From Macrophomina tecta (lineage: Eukaryota; Ascomycota; Dothideomycetes; Botryosphaeriales; Botryosphaeriaceae), in NCBI GenBank assembly GCA_024180945.1, contig JAKSGN010000035.1, positions 1,860,001-1,924,000 on the forward strand: a stretch of DNA of 64,000 bases, written 5' to 3'. Under the pieces are notes generated by a model. It was not told the origin of the DNA, did no database searches, and saw only the letters and a list, made by a program, of their open reading frames with translations. Position numbers and translations under genes: made by a program. Below are positions 47,476-58,702 of this stretch, one piece after another (position 1 is the first letter of the stretch; each line of letters starts with the position of its first letter).

Positions 47476-50388
47476 TTGCGTTTCTATTATGAGAAGGGAG
47501 AGAGCTGACTCGAACTCGCCAGCTAGCAGCATGTAGTCCCAGTCCGATTCATCAATCAGTCGACAAGAGAGTAAAACAGGGCGGACGTGCAGTGTGTGGG
47601 TCGTTTCAGCGAGTAGCACGCATGCGCGTAGATAACAGAAAGAACCCAGGCACGTTCTCTTCCAGCCCAGCACTCGAAGAAAGCGTTCTCTTCCCACCCT
47701 CCATGCATTGCATACGTTTCAGATGCTGTGCGGGAGGATGGGGAGTTCGGGAGCGCGAGACGGCCGACGATTCGGAAGGAGGGAGGCCGGAGTCAGGTCG
47801 GGGACGGATCGGGGGGGATGACTTGGGGCGGCGGGGGGTGGGTAGGTGGGTGTGTGTTTGTGGGTGGGGCAGGTCGGGCGACAAACAACAGCGGATGGGG
47901 TTAAGCTAAATTGCTCGGAAATGGCAGGCGACGAAAAGGAAGAAGAAAGCCAAAATGGCCCAGCTCATGGCTGCAGCTGTTCAATGGTGGTTGCCGCGGG
48001 ATGCGGAGCCGCTCCCGCGGTCTTCGTTTTCCTCCACCTTCTCCTCACCATCCGGCCTCCCCCCTCTCGCATTACTTCCTGGGCTTGCTAAACTACTCAT
48101 GTATGTGCAGACACGCTCTTGGCTCCAACGCTTATGCTGGGTATGTGGTTGCCTTCCCCACATATGGGGTCGGCGGGAATTACAGGATGGGCTGCGCCAA
48201 GGGCAGGCTCCCCGTCTTTTATTCGCCTGTATCTAGGCCTCGTTCCACCGGAGCATCGTCCGGTGCGGCCGTGGGCTTGAGGGATGGATGGTGCGTTGCT
48301 GTGGACGCGAGGCGGGCCGGCGCTGTATGTGTGCGGCCGCGGGATTTGCAGGATGGTGTGTACGGTGTCTAGGCCGCCGTCTCATCCATGCTCTCTCTCC
48401 GCCCTCCTCCCTCGACAGGATGCGTTAAGCGATATTGCAACATCTCGCTGTTCTGCTCTATCACCCGATGCCCCTCTCCTAATCGACTCACTCAGAGTTC
48501 ACTCAGCCTCCCTGGTCTCTCTCCTTCGACCTAAGCGTCTCCCGCCTCATCTTGCAGTTCGGGCCGGCTGCTGCTGCAGATATGGGAGCAGAACCCCCGT
48601 CTGCAGAGGTTGTCTTATGATGCGCGCCTGAAAGACGCCATATCCCGGTTCCGGGGTCTCTCGTCAGTCGCACCGTCTTTTCGGATTTCACGCCAGTATA
48701 CATCCCGCTCTCGCCTTGAGCCGCCGCCCTGCGTGACAGGAACGAAAAAGTGTGTCTTGCTCCTAATACGCAAGACGCGGCCTTTGTCCCAAGAGTTTTG
48801 CTACGGTTCTCGGCTGTTCCACCACCGGCGTTTTTCTTTTTTCGGCTGCTGGTACACTAAGAGAGTGACGTCCCGCCCACTGCTGGCACTGCGCTTGCTC
48901 TTGGGCAATGGAACCTTGATGGCGCGGGAAATTGCAGCGCAGGACAGACAGAACGAAGCCCGCCGCACTTGCAATTGGACTTACAGCGGGTAAGATTTCT
49001 CTTAGTTCGGGCTGCCGAGATGGCGGGCTGTACGTATGCGGCTATTCTTCTGCGGCTGTCTCTCCCTGGTTTGGCTGGTGGCGGCTGGCTGCCAGAAAAC
49101 CAATAGTGTGCGCCAACAACCAGTGGCAGGCGTAGCACGACAGACTGAACAGCCGCACCTAGCTTTTGTCCTGCTTCGCTTGATGCTTTTCCCTGCTTCA
49201 GGCAATCGAAGGCCGGCGTGTGAGGTACGTTTTTGCTGGCAGTGGCAGTAGCTTTTCTCGCCGTACCCCGGTAGGACAAGCATACGGATGACCGGTCAGC
49301 GCCCCCCTCTCTCTCAGCCCCAGCACACGGCATCGTTCCCACCACCAGCGATCATCCCACCGGTCCGCTCGCGATCGCCCGCTGCGCGAATTTCGTATTC
49401 CCTTGCGCGTCCCGAGATAGCCATCCGTCACCAGCCGGTGTGACAGAGACATGGAAAAAAAAAAAAAAAAAGTGAGAGAGAGACGAAGAAGGCCTACCGT
49501 GAAGACTCGTCCACGCGAGCCGCATCGTCTCCGGATTCTTACTGTAGGGTGGACTAACACATGCAGCGGGACCGCTGGACGGCGCGCCTGGCTCGGCGCT
49601 GCTGAGTTGAGCACTCCGGCATCTGGTTGGCGAAGTTTCTTGCTGAGCGGGATATTGTCCACTCCACAAGACCAGCTGTGGGTGGGGTACCCTGTGGAGT
49701 AAAGCCGGGGAAGCACCTTGAAGCACGTGGTGGTGGTATGGTTTTTTCTCTCTCCCTCCTATCTCTGTAAAAAGGCGGGCGGCTGGGCGGGCGAGGACTG
49801 ACTAGCGCGCCCGATTCTCCTTCTGTGTGTGGTGCGAGTTGCAGGCTGCCGGCCGAGTAGGGTGTGGTTGCGCCGTTGTTTTCTCTCTGTCGTGCATGCT
49901 TCTTGTTCTCTAGCGCGACGCCGGCTCGTTTGCCTGCGCCCGCTGGCCCAGTCGCCGGCTGCGGGGGTGGAAGTTGACGTCGGGGTTAGTGCCTGCGTCT
50001 ACTTTGGCTGCCGAAATCCGAGGTCGATCTTTTGGAGGGAGGGCCATCCCAGGCCAGAGGCGGCTCTTGGTGAAGAAACATCCTCCCCAGCTGCGTGCGT
50101 ATGGGAACAGCTCCTTTTTTTTTTTTTTTCTTTTTGCCCTCTCGGTTCAGCTCTCTCCGCCTCTCCTTTGCTCACACCTTTGTAGTCACTTCTTGTTTCG
50201 AGGGTGCTGTTTCCCGCGGCCATACACCCAATTCTGTCCGCGAATGTGACTCAGACGGGAGCTCGACGATCAACGCTGCGGAACCGTTGCCTCATCGTTC
50301 GGGTCGAGACGGAGCCTCCCTTTCCGGTCAGACTTTCCATGCTCCGCCCTGCGGCTCCTCGCAAGCACAGGCTCCGAAGACGTCAATC

Positions 50389-50411
50389 AAAAAAAAAAAA
50401 AAAAAAAAAAA
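50389..50411. repeat. Poly(A) homopolymer, 23 bases
   Basis: An uninterrupted A23 run in the 7-kb gene-free stretch, followed by GCTTTAG. There is no retroposon body or target-site duplication that I can see around it. Confidence 0.9.
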
Positions 50412-52949
50412 GCTTTAGCCGCGTCCTGCCTTGGCAGATCCCGGAGCGACCTGACGTAACTGGCGCTGTTGACTGCCGCATTTGTGAGGACTTTGGGATC
50501 AAACTTCGATGTTATTGCCAGAGGTATTGCAACGGGAAGCGCAAACATGTGTTCACAGTCTACGCGTTTCTGGCCCAGTTACAAGCGCTTAGAGGAGTTG
50601 GTCACATCCACGTCTGGATTTATGCTTCAATGCTTTCACGGAAATACATATGTACGGCTTTTCGTACTGCTTTCGACATCATGTTATCCCAAAGCCCCTA
50701 AATGAGTCGAATCATCGTTCATGTATGCGCCCTGTTCCTGTGGTAGACAGTCAATGCGTCAAGCTCCTCCTCTCTTCCATGAAAACAATTACCTGCGCAG
50801 AGAGAACGAAGCAAGGACCCCGATGCGGCACTATGTCTCTCCCTGCGGTAAATATCTACATATCTTTCTGTATCAGAATATCAGCCGGCCAGGCGAAGCC
50901 CCGCAGTCTGGGAAATGGAGAATGAAGAGGTGTGGTGCGCCTTGTAGCAGCGGCGGCACTACTCCACTCCCTTCATGCCGGAGACGGATACGGAACAGAG
51001 AAGGAATCCGCGTAAGCTGGTGGAACGCAGTGCCAGGGGCGGAAGAGCAACGGCGCGGAAGAGGCTCCGCGAAATGAACGGGGGCTCTTGTTTTGCTCGA
51101 GCCATGCAGTCCTGATTGCTCATCCCGGAAGCCCGCGGGAGAGGTACCTACCAAGTGATGCCTGAGGACTAAAGAGTGCCTGGCGCTTGCACCTTCCATG
51201 CGGCAATTGGCGCTTCCACACGTGTGGACACCCACAACCCTTCACATGCTCGCCTCATTTCCCACCCCGAACGAGCCCGTGGAGGCGGCCTCCATACTTT
51301 GCCGGCTAAAACTTGATGCGTTGCGAACTATCAGAAGACAACTCGAGACGGGTCATTTCACAAGCGCTGCATAGCCTGTGCTAAGTCCACATTCACACCA
51401 ACCAATCGTCAGACCCAGATCCACATGCTTTTCCTGCACTGTCGCTAGCTTCTTACCTTTCAGATCACCTGTCGAATTTGGAGAACTGTGTGTCTACAGC
51501 CCGTACGCTGTGACGAAACGACGCTTGGCAACACTCATTAATCCTTCTCGCACCTCTTGACCATCGTTCTCCCTCGACTGCTGGGCAAATTAAACGAAGA
51601 ACTTAACCTCTCTCAGTTGGCCTCCTCAGCATTAGGCTGAAAACCGCCAGTGATTATTTATAGCTAAGAGTTGTTATTCCACTCCCAATCTACCCCTCTG
51701 CTCTGGTCGGCCGGAGAACTTCGCGATGGCAAGACCGCTTTGAACCGCTGCGGCTATCTTCACTTCACCGCACAAAATCTAGAAGTTTTCTCCGAGTCGA
51801 GCGTTTGCCACCAACACCCACCAGTGGAGCCACCTGCCTATTCAGACCTTTTCGCATACTGCACATCCTTCATGCGGAAACTGTACGCCTTCGGATCCAA
51901 AGCAGCGGGCGTTTCCCCTCTACCAAACAACTACGCATGAAGTGGGGAAGTGACCAGCAAGAAACTCTCAAGACCATACCCATCGAAAGTTTTGCTGAAG
52001 AGACCTCACGCCGTATCTTCCCGGCTAACGGGGGCTACCGATAGCGAGGGATAACGAGAAAGCTCGTGAGCAAAAAGATAAATTCTACCAGGCACACGTC
52101 ATAAGAGAGCGTGCAAACTCTTCGAAAGTACGAATCATGCTATCATCAGGATTTATGGCTCCATGATCGGCAACATCTGCCCGCAAAGGAGTAGCGCAGC
52201 AAAAGAACAGGAAGAGATCATTGACGGTGCCTACCGCCCTCATCCGACCAACAACGCTAATAGGACGCGCTTCGATCTCCACCAGGCAGAGGAAGGCAGG
52301 CCTGGAACTTTTTGACTTTTCTTCTTCACGAACTGTCTGCATCGAACCCCTGCAGCCGAGAGGTCCACTATTACCAGGGGTCTGAGCCCTAAGCCCTACA
52401 TGTGGGCCACCTCCATAAGCTCCCTTTTCGTGATCTCCGGCCTCTTATCCCCTAAGTAACTAAATGGTAGCGATCAAATATACTTTTCCATCTTCCTTCA
52501 CAAGTGCCGACCCCAGTTCGACGGTAGTTCGAAGAGAGCTAAGGGAGAAAAACATACTTTCTGGCCAAGAATGTGGCTTGCAACGTCCACGTCCCAGTGA
52601 GGAAGAGACCAAAAGCCGATCCTTGCCAGCTGCCGTCAGTTGCCGGTATGAGCTTTCTCGGTTTTTCCCTTGCTTTTGTTATCATCATCCACGCCATTTG
52701 CGGGCGTACACTCCTGAGGCACCCACTCTCTACGGCGTATGCAAAAACACGACGACCACCACCACCCCGATCATCATCAGATACGCTTCCCACACGCCAC
52801 CTGACCATCAACGCCCATTTCGCCCGCACCCTCCACAACCACAACAGCATCCCCACCCCGGGGCTGCCCACCTCGCAAACCCACTCTTCCCCCTCAACGC
52901 TCCTCCCCACCTCCTCAAGCCCTACGGCCCGATCGCCCCCCACCGCCGC

Positions 52950-55113
52950 CACGCCAGCCAGCACGCCCACGGCCCTGTTCCCGCCCCACTGCCCGAACAT
53001 CGCCCCCGCGCAGCATGCTGAGCGCCGCGAAGGCAGGCGAGGCGTAAGCAGCGGACGTGTCGGCCATGTAGGCGCACAGCACGGTGTCGAGGTCGTTGAG
53101 GGCAAGGCCGGCCGGGACGAGGGCGGCGAGGGGAGAGCAGCAGGGAGGGTGCGGGATTGCTTACGGGGGAGGGAAAGGAAGTGGCCGAGGATGAGGGGGA
53201 GGAAGGCGAGGGAGGAGGAGGTTGTTTGCGGATGGGGGACGTGGTAGGATGGTTCAGAGTAGATGACTGTGAGGCCCTCGGTAAGGCCGTACTTGAGCGG
53301 GGAGGGGGGGGGTTAGTTTTTAAATCAGCGAGTGTTGGTCGTCCCCGTGAGGTTGCTTGCAATCATTGCGAAGGTGATGGCATTGAGTGCTGAGCAGAGG
53401 ATGACGATTGGCTCGGTGAGGAGTAGGCGGAGAGGCCGAAAGAGCGTGTCTGTCGGGAAGGCACGTAAGGAAGGAATAGCGTCCGGATTGTGTATTCGAA
53501 GGGGTATGCTTGAATAGCTAGTGCTTGTGAGGGTGAGGACGAGGTCGAGCTGCCGCCGTAGAAGGGTGGTAGAGCGGCTCTCCCGCAGGAGACGAGTGAG
53601 GGTGAAGGAGGCGAACATAACGATACTGGCAATCCAGAAGATTCAACGCCTGGTATACGGTTAGTTTGTAGATTAGTAGGAATAGAAAGCCACCACTTCA
53701 GAAGATGGAGATAATGTGTAATCGTAACAACGAAAGAAGGGCAGAAAAGACATCGAACGCTCCACCTCGATCAAGGACACGAGAGACTCGCCTACGACAA
53801 GTGTATCTTTAATAGCCCTGCCCATCTACGTCGCTTTGATGGGGTTCGAGTGCAACTCCCATTGATCAAGACATACGGCGACATTATTTGACTTGAAATA
53901 GGTTACCCAAAAGGCGGACGCAATTTACACCGTCTCAGCCTCGTGTGGATTGGACGGGCTTCAGTCGACGTTTACAACAAGTCCGGATCTAGCACTCTGC
54001 ACCGAAGCTGATGGGCAAGCAGAGCATGCCTTCATGGCTCGCAAGAAGAGGCATTAAAGTCCGGAAGTGCTAAAACTGGCCAAAAGCGCATGCCCTCTAC
54101 GTACCAGTGAAGCAAAAGGCCTCCGCCTACAGAGTTTTTGTCGAGTAGAGAGGAAGCCCAACAGCAAAACAGGAAACATTGTAGGTGTAGAAGAAGATGC
54201 GAGCGCGAGACCAGTTTCCTTCGCCAAAGCCACTCGACAGCAAAAGAGACACAAACCACTCACCAACCCGCATACGTAGCAACATAGCTGCCGTAAATCG
54301 GCCCTCCCAGTACACCCACATTTGACGCCGTTGTCCAAGCCGCGACCGCCCAGATGCGCTCCCTTGACTCAAACATGTCCACCAGGCTGCCCGGGGCCAC
54401 CGTCGCGGGCACTGACCCGACGACGCCGGCCGCGCCGCGCGCGACTATGACGAGGGCGAGCGATCCCACGGTCTGTGGTGGCACAGCGGCGGCGGCGTAG
54501 AGGGGTTTGTGGCCGAAAGATTCGGAGACGAGGGACAGGAAGACGCCGCCGAAGCCTTCGCCGAGGAGGTAGCTATCGTTGATGGAGCAAAAATCAGGTT
54601 TCCTGCCGCAAAGATGAGGGAGGAAAAGACGGACATAGAGGTGAAGGCGAAGTAGCCGAGAGTCTTGTTGTGCTCGGAGCCGTACTCGTGGCGCGCTTGA
54701 TACGATACCGCTGCCTGCGAGGCAGAGATGAGCGTGAGCGATTTTGGATCGATGTGGAGATTTGCCAAGCAAGAGGGCATTGTTGTTATTGTTGTCATGC
54801 TGAGGGATTTTTACTTGCCCCTACTGTGCTCATCACGGACCTGCTTGCTTGAAGAGGGACAAGGTCAGACAAAACCACGCATAAGCAGCCAAGCAGATAA
54901 TTTCGGGAGGATCGTCACTAACATGAACACCTCGAGAAATATTACCAAAGCAGTGTCGTAGCACTTCCTCTTCCAGCGCCAGTTGCGAGGGTGGTGGTGG
55001 CTATGCTCATGCCAACGGAGGTATTGATCAGGGCTAAGCACAAGACCCTGCTCCCCAAGGATTTCGTCTAGCGCCGGCGAAGCAGTCGCATTTGGTCGGT
55101 CGCTCTTTTCCAT
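52950..55113 (-). pseudogene. MFS transporter (DHA1/polyamine-drug type), apparently disrupted
   Basis: The N-terminal half reads well: ATG at 55113, MEKSDRPNATAS, a WHEHSHHHPRNWRW linker, then RHEYGSEHNKTLGYFAFTS, SESFGHKPLY (motif A region), ARGAAGVVGSVPATVAPG and GGPIYGSYVATYAGW, as in fungal DHA1 transporters of the Tpo/Flr class. Several short introns are needed and phases can be matched. After a long putative intron (54263-53650) the frame gives W-R-stop-IFWIASIV, where relatives have W: TGA at 53645-53643. The middle loop (LRIHNPDAIPSL) and LTEPIVILCSA follow. A further intron starts with GC. The helix after GHFLSLP is joined directly to PAGLALNDLDTVLCAYMADT, lacking about 45 expected residues. 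The C-terminus shifts frame in a five-G run at 53003-53007. Sequencing error could explain one lesion but hardly all. Confidence 0.7.
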
Positions 55114-56547
55114 TGTTCAACGGAAACTGGCAACACTGACTTCATCCAATAGCTGCAGACAGTGGTGGGATTGCAAATATGGAAACAAAAGTAGGATATC
55201 CGGGGGATGTCCAGGAGGGACCCCGGGCAGAGCACCCTCAGCCGGAAGGGGCAGCACCCGAGAACTTCGGAACTGCATGCTGAGGCGTGTGCTAACAATC
55301 TGAAGCAACTTCATGATCATGTCATCAATAAGTTGATAGTTTGTCCAAAGATACGGAGACAGTCCTCGGTGGTGTGCTTTCTCCTGGGTGCCGCAAGCGC
55401 AGTGGTACGGAACGGGACAGCTCCTCCATGGTCAGAGAAGGACCGGTCAAGATGGCTTGGTGTTCTGAGAGGTGGCAAAGCATGTTAGCAGAAGCTTTGC
55501 GTGCCCTCCGTCGTTTCGATCATCCAGGCATCCTGCACTGCTGGGCCAGATGGTGTGAAGCCGTACGTCCGCAAATGGAACAGGAGATGCTTCCCTAGCC
55601 TGACCGGCGTCGGAGAAGCTTCTGGTACACGATTCCAGAGGCAGGTTTGTAGCGACGCCTCGGCACACGCAATCTGCGAAAGCTTGTCTGGGATTGGCAA
55701 CGGTGAAATGCGTCACTTTTGGAAACGTCCACTGGACGGTTGAATGGGCCGTAGACCCCACATACTTCAGTCTTGTAGATCAACCTGCGTAGGGTCGAGA
55801 CGGTGCGGTGCGACAATCGGCGGTGGTTGGAGATTCTGGAGTTCCGGGGGTCTAGCGTGAGCGATTTTGGGCCCAGAGTCTAGACGGCGTGAATAAAGCT
55901 CCAGGCAGCACTCGGCGGCCGCACTACTGCGGGTGATCCGCAGGAGCCTCAAAGCTTATTCTTCCTTACAGATCCCCGACCCTTTTTCCCACAAGGCAAC
56001 GCAATACCACAGACGCCGCTGCTTCGGAAGTGGACAACATTGCCACTGCACGCTTCTCCACCGCCTCTGGCCGTCCGAGGCTGTGTCGAAGCCGAGAAGC
56101 GGGGTTCGTCAAAATAATGCGCGCGGAGGATGCTTCCATTCCCGGACTCGGCGTCTCGCAAACTCACTTGCGTGGTTTTTCGAGCTCGTGCTGGACGAAC
56201 GGCCGCGATTGGTGCTTCTGCAGCATGTGGCCCTGTCGGTCAGCGCGGTAGCAAAGCAAGAGTCCGATTGTGGCTGAGACGTAGGGCGAAAATGTCTCTC
56301 CAGATTTCACCGCCCCCTTGGATGGAAATGCCGCTCTCATGTACTGCCCTTGACAACACAGTAGTCGCGACGCCAAGGGTGCGGAGCGGACGCATGGAAT
56401 CGAAGGAAAGGATAAATAGGTATACCACATTTCAGCAGAGTCCGCTCGTCAGCTCCTCACACCTTTCCACTTTTCTCTTGCTGCAGCAGAAAGCCCGTCG
56501 CCAGAATCAGTGTTTGCCCTGAGCCTGTCATCTGTTTCCAACCACCG
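55114..56547. promoter_or_regulatory. Divergent region between the MFS relic and the ODC-like gene
   Basis: 1.4 kb between divergent starts. Small frames on both strands (85-130 codons) overlap and lack bias. No site is assigned with confidence. Confidence 0.4.
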
Positions 56548-57983
56548 ATGGCTCCTGCTGCACTCACACCACCTTGCTCCCCTGATCTCGACGACCCGTT
56601 CGACTGCAAGACACTGCCGAACGGCAAGTCTCGCCGGGTGACGGCGGAGCACCTCATCCAGACGACCATGCACAAGCGCATCCAAAGCATCGATTGCACA
56701 AACTGTGCGCCTGGAGAGGATGATGCGTTCTTCGTCGCTGATTTGGGAGAGGTCTACCGCCTCCACGCTGAATGGAAACGCCGTCTCGGTCGGGTCACGC
56801 CATTCTACGGTGCGTCGATAGCCAGGGTATAAGAGCTCTAAGCTGACGTCTCCTCTCCGCAGCAACAAAGTGCAACCCTGATCCGCAGGTGTTGAGGCTA
56901 CTCGCCGCACTGGGCACCGGGTTCGACTGCGCGTCCATCGGAGAGATACAGAGGATACTCGACATGGAGATCGATCCCTCGCGCATCATCTTCGCGCATA
57001 CATGCAAAGCCATGTCGGCGATCAAGTTTGCGCGCGACGTAGGCGTCACTCAGATGACATTCGACAACGCGGACGAACTGCAGAAGATCAAGCGCGTGTT
57101 TCCCGAGGCACAGCTGTACCTCCGGATTGCGGCATGCGATCCCTCAGCGGTGTCCCAGCTGAGCGTCAAATTCGGCGCCCGGCTAGAAGCTGCAGAGAAG
57201 CTACTCGGGCTGGCGAAGGAGCTGGACCTGGAAGTCGTCGGTGTCAGCTTCCACGTGGGCAGCGGCGGCTCGGACCCGAGTGCATTCACGAGGGCTGTAC
57301 GCGAGGCGAGAACGGTGTTTGACCAGGCCATCCGGATGGGCTTCTTGATGCACACGCTCGACATCGGCGGTGGTTTCAGCAGCGGGCCTCTATTCGCAGA
57401 GACGGCCGACCTGGTGAACCAAGCGCTGAACAGGCATTTTCCTTCGGGGGTGCGGATCATTGCGGAGCCCGGCCGTTACATGGTCAACAGCGCCTTCACA
57501 GCTGCAGCGGCGGTGGTGGCACGGAGAAGGTCAGAGCCAGTGGCAGAAGACTCGAACAACCTGAAAGCGACGATGCTCTACATCAACGACGGCATCTACG
57601 GCAACTACTTCAACTCAATCAGCGAGGTGCCCAACGTGCCTCACGTGTTCAGGAGGGCGGGACGTACTATCGTCGACGAGCCGGGTCTGGAGTCGGCGCA
57701 GCAGTGCGAGTACAGCATCTGGGGCAACACATGCGACAGTTTCGACTGCGTGAACCCGACGTGCAGCTTGGCAGGAGAGGTGGAGGTGGGCGACTGGCTG
57801 TATTACCGGGGAATGGGAGGTAAGGGCGCACATGCAGCCGGCAGCATGGACAGAGGCTGACGGGCTCTAGCATACACACGGAGCTGCACAACAACCTTCA
57901 ACGGCTACACAGGCGCGCATGACGTGATGTACGTCTGCTCAGAACCAGATGCGGCGGTGTTGCTCCGGGGCGAGGCCCGCTGA
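56548..57983 (+). CDS. Ornithine decarboxylase family protein (PLP, fold type III)
   Basis: Exons 56548-56809, 56863-57819 and 57871-57983 give 443 residues. The family makes putrescine from ornithine, the first step of polyamine synthesis. The PLP lysine is Lys90 in YATKCNPD; VSFHVGSG carries the ring-stacking His; LDIGGGF and AEPGRYMV bind phosphate; NDGIYGNY, TCDSFDC (catalytic Cys and substrate-binding Asp) and GAYT near the end complete the site. Oddities are GSGG where ODC usually has GSGC, and NYFNSISEVPNVP in place of the common SFNCILFDH, which removes the Asp that contacts the substrate amino group in classic ODC. This may be a paralogue with altered specificity. The N-terminus is short, without the long extension of Neurospora ODC. 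Both introns are GT-AG, phase 1. Confidence 0.85.
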
Positions 57984-58702
57984 CACAGGCGGCGAGCGGC
58001 ATGGGCAAGACGGGGTGTAGAGCTTGACGAAATAGCGATAGATGATTGGCGATGTTGTCTTTGGGGGACCCGCGCGGCCGGTTGAGCGCGGAGGTGATGG
58101 GCGCAAGACCCACTGCTCATCAGTTCTCCATCCATTCTCCCCGTCACCCACCCACGTGTTCGGCGCTGGAACAGAAAGGCCGGGTGCTGCCGGTCGGGGG
58201 CATTCTACTCCGCCACAGCCTCGCGCGGCGTTGAGCCGGCCGACGCAGGCGAGAAAGAAGGTCTTTTGTCGGGGCCTTGGCTACGGCGATCGCGGACGCA
58301 CGACTCCGGCTCATCCTTCGCTGCCTCGGCTGCCGCCCACGGACGCAGGCCCAGCTCCGCGCGGGGAATGCTGCGCCTGCCGCCCCCCGGGAGTGCGAGG
58401 TTGTGCGAGGGGAAGGCGGCTGGACGCAGCAGCAGCAGCAGCAGCGGGCGCGGCGCTGGCTGGTCACAGGGATTCCAAGCGGCGTTGGGCACCCAGGAAA
58501 ACGCAGCCGGGGCACGTGACGGCCGATTTCCTATTCGAGGAGCGGGTGGCTTTGCCGGGCATGCTCGGTACTTCACGCTCCCCAACTGCCGTCCACACCT
58601 CTGCCGGTGGGGCCGTCACCACAGCACGTTTTAAGCATCCGCCAATTTGACCAGGAACCGCCCCTCCAATCCACTCTCAAATTTTCTCTCCCTCCACGCA
58701 AG
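57984..58702. promoter_or_regulatory. Promoter of the MetE-like gene with a GTCACGTGCC site
   Basis: 720 bases. CACGTGAC at 58513-58520 reads GTCACGTG on the minus strand, the Cbf1-type box that in yeasts controls methionine genes, 183 bases before the ATG. A second CACGTG lies at 58154-58159. A CAG run (six units, about 58428-58445) and a CT-rich leader just before the ATG are also present. Confidence 0.5.

Larger units (their letters stand above)
45723..52900. other. 7-kb gene-free stretch
   Basis: No frame in this stretch shows codon bias, domains or neighbours that support coding. It is marked by long A/T homopolymers (46592-46611, 46733-46747, 47255-47284, 49455-49471, 50115-50129, 50389-50411), a CAG/CTG palindrome at 47444-47475, and CT-rich segments ending in AG (for example before 48420) that resemble splice acceptors of non-coding transcripts. 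It may hold the 3' UTR of the zinc-finger gene, long non-coding RNA or old repeat debris. No tRNA or rRNA was recognised. Confidence 0.5.

Noticed and set aside
47041..47697. 218-codon minus frame with poly-Ala and poly-Lys
   Set aside because: The poly-Ala comes from the CAG/CTG palindrome and the poly-Lys from poly(A); the rest has no coding signal.
53760..53850. GGGTTCGAGTGCAACTCCC, resembling a tRNA T-arm
   Set aside because: No matching acceptor, D or anticodon arms upstream; it lies inside a putative intron of the MFS relic.
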